A DNA stretch of 14,978 nucleotides from Candidatus Nomurabacteria bacterium (GTDB lineage: Bacteria > Patescibacteriota > Minisyncoccia > Phycocordibacterales > UBA918): positions 1 to 14,978 of the forward strand of contig CALRHO010000013.1 of assembly GCA_943359405.1 (NCBI GenBank), written 5' to 3'. Under the pieces are notes generated by a model. It had not been told where the DNA came from, did no database searches, and was given only the letters and a program-made list of their open reading frames with translations. Position numbers and translations under genes: made by a program. The stretch's first letter is position 1, and every line of letters starts with the position of its first letter. Below, in pieces: positions 6,124-12,699 of this stretch.

Positions 6124-7314
6124 TTATTTGGTATCGACCAAGTAGGCAGCGAGCATGATGCCGGGAACCATGATGATACCAAGGAGGATAAAGAGGAGCG
6201 GAAACGGCACCACGAGCAGGACCAAGCTACCCGCAAGTGCGCCCGCGAGGTTGGCCGCAGGGCGAGTTAGGCGAAAGAGGCTGATAAGCGGTGCGTCACC
6301 GCTTTTTACTTGTTTAAAGAAGTAACTCTCGGTGGTGACCTCGACAAGACTGGCTCCAATTCGGCTCACAAACATGACCAGCATCCAGCCAACGGTGCCA
6401 ACAGCAGCCAGAAAACCAATCGAAGCTGAGGAAAGTGCGAGTATAGCAAACCCAGCAGCCATCATTTCCTTCTCACCCCACCAGCGGTCGGCCAAGACCC
6501 CAATAGGGTACTCAAAAAAGACGTATGCGAGGAGTCCAGTGGCAATGATGAGTCCAAGCGTATCCCAAGGGACACCCAGTTCGGTGGCGAGATAGAGTGG
6601 AAAGTAAATAACAATCCAAGCAAAGAAAAACTGCAGTAAAAAGTGAGCGGCGATAACCCCGCGAATGCCACGAGTCACAAACAGTGAACGAATCATTTCG
6701 CGGGGAGACACCGAAGGGTATACAGGGTCAGCGAAGCGAGAAAACTTTACAAGTACGATGCTCATAAACACAACCCCGACAGCGGCAGCGGCAAAGTAGG
6801 TGTGTGCCAGGCGTTCATTGCCTTCACCAGCAATGACACCCATAGCGAGCGGGGCAAAGACCGAGGCAATCGCCATGAGTGAAAGCGTCAGTCCGCGCTT
6901 TTGCCCTGTTTGACCCTCATTTTCACCAATGGTATTTTCGGAGAAGATATCGATGGTAAGGTAAAGGAGCGGATTTATTCCCATAAAAACAACAAAGGCG
7001 ACCAGTGGCATAAACCCAAGGCCAAGGGCAATCAGTGCCGTGATAGCGATGGTTGTGAGCAGGCTGGTAAGGAACGTGTTGCCTAGTTTACGCAAGAGCG
7101 AAGAAAGTACGAGAAAGAGGCCTATTGAAAGGATAGAGCCAAGGGCGTAGAGGACGCCGACGCCGGTGGTGCTGATGTACTGTTCTAAGTAAGTGGAACT
7201 CGAGTAAGCGGTGAGGAGGGTGTGGAAGGTAAAAAGCACGGAAATCACGTAGATGATTTTGAATGAGATGGAGGGGCGTGCAGCGCGGGTGCTCGCAGTG
7301 ACAAACGTGTCCAT
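6124..7314 (-). CDS. Major facilitator superfamily transporter
   Basis: A 396-residue protein with about 12 hydrophobic segments in two groups of six, separated by a more polar stretch (VKFSRFADPVYPSVSPREMIRSLF). A motif-A-like sequence lies in the second half between helices 8 and 9 (FFEYPIGVLADRWWGEKEMM), and a charged helix 10 (SRIGASLVEVTTESYFF) follows. These support the MFS fold and secondary transport across the inner membrane. The substrate is not recognisable; efflux of a small molecule is a guess. The start is ATG 7314, giving MDTFVTASTRAARPS: a TACAAT box ends 7 bases upstream of it, while the frame's upstream GTG at 7347 lies before that box. The gene lies downstream of RNase J on the same strand but is separated from it by a strong terminator, so it is probably transcribed alone. 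It converges with mutY, 30 bases apart. Confidence 0.85.
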   Translation of the reverse strand: MDTFVTASTRAARPSISFKIIYVISVLFTFHTLLTAYSSSTYLEQYISTTGVGVLYALGSILSIGLFLVLSSLLRKLGNTFLTSLLTTIAITALIALGLGFMPLVAFVVFMGINPLLYLTIDIFSENTIGENEGQTGQKRGLTLSLMAIASVFAPLAMGVIAGEGNERLAHTYFAAAAVGVVFMSIVLVKFSRFADPVYPSVSPREMIRSLFVTRGIRGVIAAHFLLQFFFAWIVIYFPLYLATELGVPWDTLGLIIATGLLAYVFFEYPIGVLADRWWGEKEMMAAGFAILALSSASIGFLAAVGTVGWMLVMFVSRIGASLVEVTTESYFFKQVKSGDAPLISLFRLTRPAANLAGALAGSLVLLVVPFPLLFILLGIIMVPGIMLAAYLVDTK

Positions 7315-7321
7315 AAAGAGA

Positions 7322-7327
7322 ATTGTA
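7322..7327 (-). promoter_or_regulatory. -10 box directly before the MFS gene
   Basis: On the minus strand TACAAT ends 7 bases before ATG 7314, predicting a near-leaderless transcript. TATACT lies a few bases further upstream as an alternative. No clear -35 is visible. The rnj terminator just upstream makes a separate promoter necessary. Confidence 0.45.
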
Positions 7328-7351
7328 TGTCTAAGTATAGCAGTCACGCTG

Positions 7352-7387
7352 AGACAAAATCACCGACCTCTTGGAAGAGGTCGGTGA
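7352..7387 (-). terminator. Intrinsic terminator of the secG-SBP-rnj transcript
   Basis: A perfect 13-bp stem (7360-7372 with 7375-7387, core CACCGACCTCTT/AAGAGGTCGGTG) has a two-base centre. On the minus strand it is followed by TTTTGTCTC. It starts 27 bases after the RNase J stop and ends before the MFS promoter box, so it separates the two transcripts. Confidence 0.85.
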
Positions 7388-7413
7388 ACTGTGAGACAGC
7401 CTTACATCCAAGC

Positions 7414-9432
7414 TTAGATACCGATGAGAACCGGAATGACCATCGGAGTCTTCTGAGTTTTCTGAAGGAGGAAGCCAGAAACGATATTGGTGAGTTCGTC
7501 CTTTACCAGGTCGAGGTCTACTGGATTCTGGCGTTCGGTGAGTTTTTCGATGGTGCGCTTCACGAGTACCCGCGCTTCTGAGAGGAGTTGCTGGTTCTCG
7601 CGCAGATAGATAAAGCCGCGGCTGATGATGTCGGGCGATTTGCGCAACTTGCCATTTTTGGCATTCACGGTCGCGATGATAACGAACATACCATCTTGGG
7701 CAAGGGTTTGACGGTCGCGGAGCACCACCTCTTGGCGCATACCGACGGTAAAGCCGTCAACGTACACGAGTTCGTTAGGAATCTTTACGGGTAGGACACG
7801 CAGGGTGTCACCATTTTCTATTTCGATGATGGTGCCGTTGTCGGGTACGGTAACATTCTCGCGGGGAAACCCGTTCTCAACCGCCGCGTAGAGATGGCTC
7901 TTGAGGTGGAAGTGGTGACCGTGCACGGGCACGAGGAACTTCGGCTTTACTGCCTGGTGTACCCAGACCAGCTCACCGGCGTTACCGTGTCCAGAGGAGT
8001 GAACGTGAGAGCCCTGATAATTGATGACACGCACGTTCTTGCGGTAAATGTTGTCCTTAAGCTTTTGTACAGCAATTTCATTACCGGGAATTACTGAGGA
8101 AGAAAGCACTACCGTGTCGCGGTCGTTGAGGGTAATGAACTTGTGCTTATCGGTAGCCATGCGCATGAGGGCGGCAAACTCCTCACCTTGGGCGCCAGTG
8201 GAAAGAATCACAATACGGTCTGCAGGGTAGTCGCCCATCTCCCCGGCCGCAATAAAGGTATTGGGCTGCACGGTCATCAGCTTGGCTTGGATGGCGATAT
8301 CAATATTGGTCTTGATACTACGACCCTCGAGTACAACTTTTTTGCCAGTCTCTTCGCAGACCCTGATGACACTAATAAGGCGGTCGAATTGTGAGGCAAA
8401 CGTACCAATGACAAGACGGCCCCGAGCAGCACGAATGATGGTCTCGAGCGTCTCAAAAACCCGCGCTTCAGGTACGGAGAAGCCTTGTCGATCGGCGTTG
8501 GTTGAGTCACAGAGAAGGACGAGGTTTTTGTTTTGACCAACTTTTTCCCAAGCGGCTTTCTCCTCAACCTCTACAATATTGTTTTCTTGCTTGAGCTTGA
8601 TGTCACCAGTGATGACCACGTCGCCGTGGGTGGTTTCAATAGAGACACCCATGGCATCAGGAATCGAGTGGGTGACCGGAAAGGTTTTTACTTTAGTGGA
8701 ACCAATCATGAACGACTCGCCCTCTTGGATCACGTTAATCGTCAGCGGGTCCATGTGTGGAAATTCAGTCTGACGCTTCTGAATCATGAGACCAGTCAAG
8801 TACTGCGTGAAGATGGGTGGGTTACCAATCCGCTCCATAATGAACGGGATACCGCCGATGTGGTCGAGGTGGCCGTGGGTCACGATCATGCCACGAATTT
8901 TATCCTTCCGTTCTTCTAAGTATTGGGTATTTGGGAGGATGTAGTTGACGCCGGGTGCGTTGCTCTCTTCAGAGACGAACTGGAAGCCGGCATCAATGAC
9001 GATGATGTCGTCCTTGGTCTCAATAATCTGCATGTTGCGCCCAATTTCTTCAACGCCCGCAACGGTGATGATGCGAACAATGTCAGGGCTTGTGACGGGG
9101 GGGATTATTGGAGACTTCTCATCGGTGATGGTGAGACGGTGGGTCAGTGCGGGAGCGGTCGCACTACGTCGACGTGCAGGATGCACACGCTTTTGGCGAC
9201 CATTGGCACCACGGCGTTGGCCGCTATCACTGCGAGCGGGTACGCTCGGGGTGAGGGGACGTGCGTCGGGCCGAGGAGGGTGGCTACTGTTGGCGTTTGG
9301 GGTAGTAGTACCGGAAACACTCGGTGCACCTTGTGGGCGCGGACGGCGGTGGAAGCGACGACGGTGAAAACCACGAGTGCGCTCGCGGCCGCCGTCACTC
9401 GGAGTGTTTGGTGTGAAATCAGGTGTATTCAT
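7414..9432 (-). CDS. rnj: Ribonuclease J with arginine-rich N-terminal extension
   Basis: A 672-residue metallo-beta-lactamase/beta-CASP nuclease. RNase J acts as a 5'-to-3' exonuclease and endonuclease in mRNA decay and rRNA maturation, working with two Zn ions. Core motifs: THGHLDH (His186, His188, Asp190, His191), the PVTHS His, TGDIKL, the beta-CASP region (LLCDSTNAD, GTFASQFDRL, LSTGAQGE), HSSGHG and PVHGHH. A C-terminal domain (about 570-672) matches the RNase J dimerisation region. Residues 1-115 are an extra low-complexity tail rich in Arg, Pro, Ser and Thr (RGFHRRRFHRRPRPQ, GQRRGANGRQKRVHPARRR), probably disordered and RNA-binding; the core alone is about 555 residues. ATG 9432 is used; TTG 9438 would add two residues. 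It lies 50 bases after the peptide-binding protein gene and likely shares the secG transcript. Confidence 0.93.
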   Translation of the reverse strand: MNTPDFTPNTPSDGGRERTRGFHRRRFHRRPRPQGAPSVSGTTTPNANSSHPPRPDARPLTPSVPARSDSGQRRGANGRQKRVHPARRRSATAPALTHRLTITDEKSPIIPPVTSPDIVRIITVAGVEEIGRNMQIIETKDDIIVIDAGFQFVSEESNAPGVNYILPNTQYLEERKDKIRGMIVTHGHLDHIGGIPFIMERIGNPPIFTQYLTGLMIQKRQTEFPHMDPLTINVIQEGESFMIGSTKVKTFPVTHSIPDAMGVSIETTHGDVVITGDIKLKQENNIVEVEEKAAWEKVGQNKNLVLLCDSTNADRQGFSVPEARVFETLETIIRAARGRLVIGTFASQFDRLISVIRVCEETGKKVVLEGRSIKTNIDIAIQAKLMTVQPNTFIAAGEMGDYPADRIVILSTGAQGEEFAALMRMATDKHKFITLNDRDTVVLSSSVIPGNEIAVQKLKDNIYRKNVRVINYQGSHVHSSGHGNAGELVWVHQAVKPKFLVPVHGHHFHLKSHLYAAVENGFPRENVTVPDNGTIIEIENGDTLRVLPVKIPNELVYVDGFTVGMRQEVVLRDRQTLAQDGMFVIIATVNAKNGKLRKSPDIISRGFIYLRENQQLLSEARVLVKRTIEKLTERQNPVDLDLVKDELTNIVSGFLLQKTQKTPMVIPVLIGI

Positions 9433-9482
9433 AGTCAAAAAGTTAATTCGTTACAGGTGGGATAGGTGATAAACGTATTGGT

Positions 9483-11222
9483 CTATTCGGTTTGGTGGCT
9501 AAAGAATGGCCAGAGTGTATCGGTGTTTGCATACCAAAGCGGAATGGTAACAAAACGATCAGACGGACGGTGAATAGCGGGGAGTGGTGTGGTACGGATG
9601 TGGCTATCGACGACGTAGGTAAGGGTTTGGGCAAACAGCATTATGGCTGGAGTCTCGGCGGCGATACGCTCGGCGACCTCAGCGAGAATGCGGTCACGTT
9701 CGGATACATCATCAGTCAGGCGCGCATCCTCAAGGAGGCGATCGACGGCAATGTTTGTATACTGTGCGACATTAAGACCGGGGTCATCTTTTTGTGAGGA
9801 ATGCCAGAATGGATAGAGGTCTTCAGTGCGGTTCATGTCAAGGCCAAACAAAAGGGCCTCAAAATCACGTGGTCGAATAACCGTTTGTACTAGATCAGCT
9901 TGCTCAAATTGCTCTACTTGCACCTCAACTCCCAGAGCCCGCCAACGCTCGGCCACGCGATTTACGACCGACCCAAAGAGCTCAGTGTTACTGGTACGAA
10001 GGGTAATGCGCAGTGTCTCCGGGTCGCCATCAATGCGCTTCTCCCAAAGACCAAGCGAGTTCTGCGTCCAGCCACCAGCGCGCAAGATAGCCGTAGCGGC
10101 TTCAAGGTTTGCACTACTGGTAGCAACGAGGGAAGCTTGGGGAGAGTCTACCACGCTCCCGGTGGGTACGATAGGCGCACTCATGGGGATTCCGTAGCCG
10201 GCCAGTGTTTCGGCAATGAGTGCTTCTCGATCAATCGCCGCGTTTAGCGCCTCCCGGGCAGCGCGGTCACGGGCTACTGCCGAACGATTCTGATTAAAGA
10301 ACACACCAAAAATGCGGGGCAGCGGAGCGGTAATGATGTCAAAGTCGTTCCGATTAAGCGATGCAAGTTGCGAGACGGGGAGGTAGGCGGTGGCCCGAAT
10401 TTCACGTCGGTCGAGTGCACTGCGAAGGACGGTTTCGTTCTGGTAGAAACGAATATCAATCTTTGAGAGATTTGGTGCAACCAGTGCGGCACCAAAGCTC
10501 GTTAGTTCGTACCGATTGATAAGGCCTGTCTGGTCACGTTGTACGCGCTCAACCATAAAAGGTCCAGAGCCAACCGGTTCGGTATTGTACTGACTAAAGG
10601 GTAGCTGTTCGGTTGAGAGGTCGCCCCATAAGTGCTTGGGCATGATGCCAAGGGTAAAGTTTTCGATAAACGGTGCGTAAGCCTCTTCCAGAGTGACGGC
10701 AATCGTGTACTCATCTATTACATTGACACTGACATCATTCCAGATGCCACGCAGTGGGCTCTTTAGGTTAGGGTTTTGAATGAGGGAGATTGTGAATGCG
10801 ACATCGCTCGCCGTTAGTGGTGTGTTGTCATGGAAGGTGACGTTTCGTCGCAAGGTAAAGGTATACGTGCGTCCGTCGTCAGAGCGCGCGACTGACTCCG
10901 CAATGTCTGGCACGAGGGTACCGTCAGCTGAAAGGCGCATGAGACCACTGTAGATAAGGGCGGTCATATCTTGGTCTGCGCGGGTGATGGCCAACGCGGG
11001 ATTCACAAATCGCGGCACGCCAATGACGCCCTCAGTGAGGGTGCCACCACGAACGGGGACCACCGCTGCGTACTGTCTGGAAAGGGTGATAGCAAGCAGC
11101 ACTGCCACGGTCAGTATGCCAAAAAAGCCAACGGTAAGCAGAAGGCGATCAGATGCGCCACCACGCTCCAGCCGATGAAACAGGCCAGTAAGCGGGGAGC
11201 GAGAACGTACAGAATGCTGCAT
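9483..11222 (-). CDS. Membrane-anchored peptide/oligopeptide-binding protein (SBP family 5, DppA/OppA-like)
   Basis: A 579-residue extracytoplasmic solute-binding protein of the kind serving dipeptide/oligopeptide ABC importers. After a basic cytoplasmic N-terminus, one helix (about residues 28-48, LLLTVGFFGILTVAVLLAITL) anchors it; no lipobox Cys is present. The body has the family order: RGGTLTEGVIGVPRFVNP, IYSGLMRLSADGTLVPDIAESV, YTFTLRRNVTFHDNTPLTASDVAFT (the SBP_bac_5 signature area), PVGSGPFMVERV, FFNQNRSAVARDRAAREALNAAIDRE, and ALLFGLDMNRTEDLYPFWHSS. Length is normal for the family. No permease or ATPase gene is within the window, so it is an orphan. It is flanked by secG and rnj on the same strand. 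The partner transporter may lie elsewhere, or the protein may have a different ligand-binding role. Confidence 0.88.
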   Translation of the reverse strand: MQHSVRSRSPLTGLFHRLERGGASDRLLLTVGFFGILTVAVLLAITLSRQYAAVVPVRGGTLTEGVIGVPRFVNPALAITRADQDMTALIYSGLMRLSADGTLVPDIAESVARSDDGRTYTFTLRRNVTFHDNTPLTASDVAFTISLIQNPNLKSPLRGIWNDVSVNVIDEYTIAVTLEEAYAPFIENFTLGIMPKHLWGDLSTEQLPFSQYNTEPVGSGPFMVERVQRDQTGLINRYELTSFGAALVAPNLSKIDIRFYQNETVLRSALDRREIRATAYLPVSQLASLNRNDFDIITAPLPRIFGVFFNQNRSAVARDRAAREALNAAIDREALIAETLAGYGIPMSAPIVPTGSVVDSPQASLVATSSANLEAATAILRAGGWTQNSLGLWEKRIDGDPETLRITLRTSNTELFGSVVNRVAERWRALGVEVQVEQFEQADLVQTVIRPRDFEALLFGLDMNRTEDLYPFWHSSQKDDPGLNVAQYTNIAVDRLLEDARLTDDVSERDRILAEVAERIAAETPAIMLFAQTLTYVVDSHIRTTPLPAIHRPSDRFVTIPLWYANTDTLWPFFSHQTE

Positions 11223-11254
11223 AGAGAAGAGATGGTTTACAGTACTGCTGGCAC

Positions 11255-11299
11255 GTTAGGTACAAGACAACACGACAAAACATAATGTTGTTAGGTACA
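11255..11299. repeat. Direct repeats GTTAGGTACA flanking a small inverted repeat, upstream of the SBP gene
   Basis: GTTAGGTACA occurs at 11255-11264 and 11290-11299, 35 bases apart. Between them ACAACA (11267-11272) and TGTTGT (11286-11291) form a 6-bp inverted repeat. All lie in the 103-base gap between the SBP start (11222) and the secG stop (11326). They may be regulator sites or a hairpin in the secG-SBP transcript. No strong promoter is seen here; TTGTAC followed by TACTGT on the minus strand is a weak candidate. Confidence 0.35.
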
Positions 11300-11325
11300 G
11301 ATAGATGCACCAAACAAGCAGGACC

Positions 11326-11565
11326 TTAGGCCAGAATGTTCAGAAAGGTGGCGAGGACAAAGAGAATGCCGATGCCGATACTGAATTTGAACAGGAAAAG
11401 CTCGGCGCCACGACGCTTGTGAAAGGCTGAACTGAAGTTATCGCCGCCAAACGCACCACCAAGGCTCGACCCTCGCTGTTGGAGGAGGATGGAGGCAGTA
11501 AGGAGTACGGCTAGTACAATTTGTACATAGGGAAGCGCCGGGAGCACGGCTTCGATGATTTCCAT
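11326..11565 (-). CDS. secG: Protein translocase subunit SecG
   Basis: A 79-residue inner membrane protein of the SecYEG channel, which stimulates SecA-driven export. It has two membrane helices (LPYVQIVLAVLLTASILLQQ and LFLFKFSIGIGILFVLATFLNIL). Between them is the conserved SecG loop ILLQQRGSSLGGAFGG, ending in FSSAFHKRRGAE, where other SecG proteins have a similar R-G-x-E/K stretch before helix 2. Length is typical. ATG 11565 was chosen (MEIIEAVLPALPYVQ); ATG 11577 and 11580 add MMDRD but overlap the -10 box at 11576-11581. The gene leads a minus-strand series with the peptide-binding protein and RNase J. It lies directly beside an insertion-sequence remnant, whose reading frame ends 26 bases upstream of this start. 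Confidence 0.9.
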   Translation of the reverse strand: MEIIEAVLPALPYVQIVLAVLLTASILLQQRGSSLGGAFGGDNFSSAFHKRRGAELFLFKFSIGIGILFVLATFLNILA

Positions 11566-11575
11566 GTCGCGGTCC

Positions 11576-11584
11576 ATCATACCA
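11576..11584 (-). promoter_or_regulatory. Extended -10 promoter of secG
   Basis: Minus-strand TGG-TATGAT ends 10 bases before ATG 11565. It lies just outside the stop of the transposase remnant (11592), so the insertion brought foreign DNA up to the -35 region of secG. Confidence 0.45.
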
Positions 11585-11591
11585 GAGGCGG

Positions 11592-12157
11592 TTATCTTCG
11601 GCAAGCACTTGTACTCGTCCAACACCTTTGAGACTCCACCTCTGGTAATGTCGATACAATGTACCGTAACGGTGCAACCTGGCCAAGAGCTTGGTGGGGC
11701 CGCCGCGTGTTATACCAAAGCAGCCAGTCCATCAGCTCCCGATTAAAGGCCGGCAGATCATGAGCCAGGGTGGTCTTGCGGTACCGAGCAAAGGCTTCCC
11801 AGAGGGTACGATTAAAACGCTCGATCTCGGCTTTCTGCTTAGGGGAACGAGGATAAGTGTGGAAGTGCTTGATCCCATACGCATCCAAGATGGTTTGAAA
11901 GTGACAGGCGAACTCTGAACCATTGTCAGTTTGTACGTGGGTGATGGAGACGGGTGCCACCGCTTTAAAGAGACGCATGAAATCAGCGGCTGTTGCCGAG
12001 GAGTGGCTCGGAAGGCATAGGCAAACGCGAACTTGGTCTCCGTATCAATACCGGTCACGATGTATCGCTTGAGGCCGTCAATGAACCGGACCACCGTATC
12101 GGCTTTCGCCAGCGCACCTTCGTGGTGCGTGCTGCGCTGTTTTGGTTTATGTGACCA
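11592..12157 (-). pseudogene. IS481-like DDE transposase remnant, 5'-truncated and frameshifted
   Basis: Two minus-strand frames together encode the catalytic half of an IS481/rve-type transposase. Frame A runs from about 12157 to 12013 (WSHKPKQRSTHHEG, KADTVVRFIDGLKRYIVTGIDTETKFAFAYAF). Frame B runs from about 12010 to 11592 (SHSSATAADFMRLFKAV, VQTDNGSEF, YGIKHFHTYPRSPKQKAEIERFNRTLWEAF, WLLWYNTRRPHQALGQ). The DDE residues are visible: Asp in KADTV, Asp in QTDNGSEF and Glu in EIERFNRT. Adding one C in the run at 12010-12013 would join the frames as YAFPSHSSATAADF. The N-terminal helix-turn-helix region (normally well over 100 residues) is missing, and a TGA lies six codons upstream of the first recognisable residue. 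It cannot make a working transposase as read. The frameshift could be a sequencing error; the truncation could not. Confidence 0.8.
11627..11637. repeat. Left end inverted repeat of the IS remnant
   Basis: TTTGAGACTCC is the exact inverse of GGAGTCTCAAA at 12167-12177, and similarity extends imperfectly outward (about 16 of 20 positions). It falls within the last codons of the transposase frame and probably marks one end of the element. Confidence 0.5.
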
Positions 12158-12166
12158 TATTGCTAA

Positions 12167-12177
12167 GGAGTCTCAAA
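12167..12177. repeat. Right end inverted repeat of the IS remnant
   Basis: GGAGTCTCAAA mirrors 11627-11637. Because it lies only about 10 bases from the first recognisable transposase codon, the missing N-terminal part appears to have been lost by internal deletion rather than by loss of the element's end. The remaining bases up to the groES -35 at 12214 contain no other gene. Confidence 0.5.
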
Positions 12178-12213
12178 TGTTTCTGAACTTATGCAGAATT
12201 TCCGTGTAGTACA

Positions 12214-12241
12214 TTGACGCCAGGTGAAGCCGACGTATAAT
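12214..12241 (+). promoter_or_regulatory. Near-consensus sigma-70-type promoter of groES-groEL
   Basis: TTGACG (12214-12219), a 16-base spacer and a perfect TATAAT (12236-12241) form the best promoter in the window. Transcription should start near 12248, giving a leader of about 110 bases before groES. A second TATAAT at 12310-12315 has no good -35. Confidence 0.75.
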
Positions 12242-12256
12242 ACCCGCGTACGCAGT

Positions 12257-12296
12257 GAAGACTCCTTTCATCACCAGGTATCGAGGCGGAGTCTTT
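12257..12296 (+). promoter_or_regulatory. Inverted repeat in the groES leader
   Basis: AAGACTCC (12258-12265) and GGAGTCTT (12288-12295) are exact inverse copies 22 bases apart, extendable by one G-T pair, about 10 bases after the predicted transcript start. It is not a canonical CIRCE (TTAGCACTC-N9-GAGTGCTAA), although it shares the ACTC/GAGT core and position. It could be a divergent repressor operator or an RNA hairpin that responds to temperature. Confidence 0.4.
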
Positions 12297-12358
12297 CGTC
12301 GTGTATATCTATAATTCCTGATTTTCTGTCCCTTAGTAGTTCATCATTCCTAATTGTT

Positions 12359-12679
12359 ATGTCACAAATACAGAGTCCTATTAAGCCTCTGGGCGACCGT
12401 CTGATTGTCCGCCCCCTTACCGACGAGGAACGTGGCAGTGCCTCTCCCTCCGGTATCATCATTCCTGACACCGCTCAAAAGGAGAAGCCCGAGCAGGGTG
12501 TGGTGATTGCGGTTGGTCTTGGACGCTTTGATGAAGATGGTGAGAAGCGTATCCCTATGGAGGTTAAGGTTGGTGACCGTATCGTCTTTTCAAAGTACAG
12601 TCACGACGAGATTAAGATTGGTAAGGAGGAGTATTACATTGTGGCCGAAACCAATGTCCTTGGTATCTTCACCAACTAA
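12359..12679 (+). CDS. groES: Co-chaperonin GroES (Hsp10)
   Basis: A 106-residue cytoplasmic co-chaperonin; seven copies cap the GroEL ring. IKPLGDRLIVRPL (residues 8-20) is the family N-terminal signature. The mobile loop that contacts GroEL is seen as EERGSASPSGIIIPDTAQKEKPEQG, and KVGDRIVFSKYSHDEIKIGKEEYYIV is the conserved C-terminal half. Length is slightly above the usual 95-100 because of a short extra N-terminus and the DEDGEKRIPME insert. ATG 12359 was chosen because the residues upstream in the open frame do not resemble GroES and lie in the promoter leader. No Shine-Dalgarno sequence precedes the ATG (TTCCTAATTGTT). It is followed after 20 bases by groEL in one operon. Confidence 0.95.
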   Translation: MSQIQSPIKPLGDRLIVRPLTDEERGSASPSGIIIPDTAQKEKPEQGVVIAVGLGRFDEDGEKRIPMEVKVGDRIVFSKYSHDEIKIGKEEYYIVAETNVLGIFTN

Positions 12680-12699
12680 TAAATAATTTTACTTTAGCT

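Noticed and set aside
8923..9465. 180-residue open frame on the + strand opposite the RNase J N-terminus
   Set aside because: It is a shadow of the GC-rich, low-complexity rnj tail: no recognisable motif or start signal, and it overlaps a strongly supported gene.
12257..12296. CIRCE element for HrcA
   Set aside because: The arms and the 22-base spacer do not match TTAGCACTC-N9-GAGTGCTAA; it is kept only as an unclassified inverted repeat.
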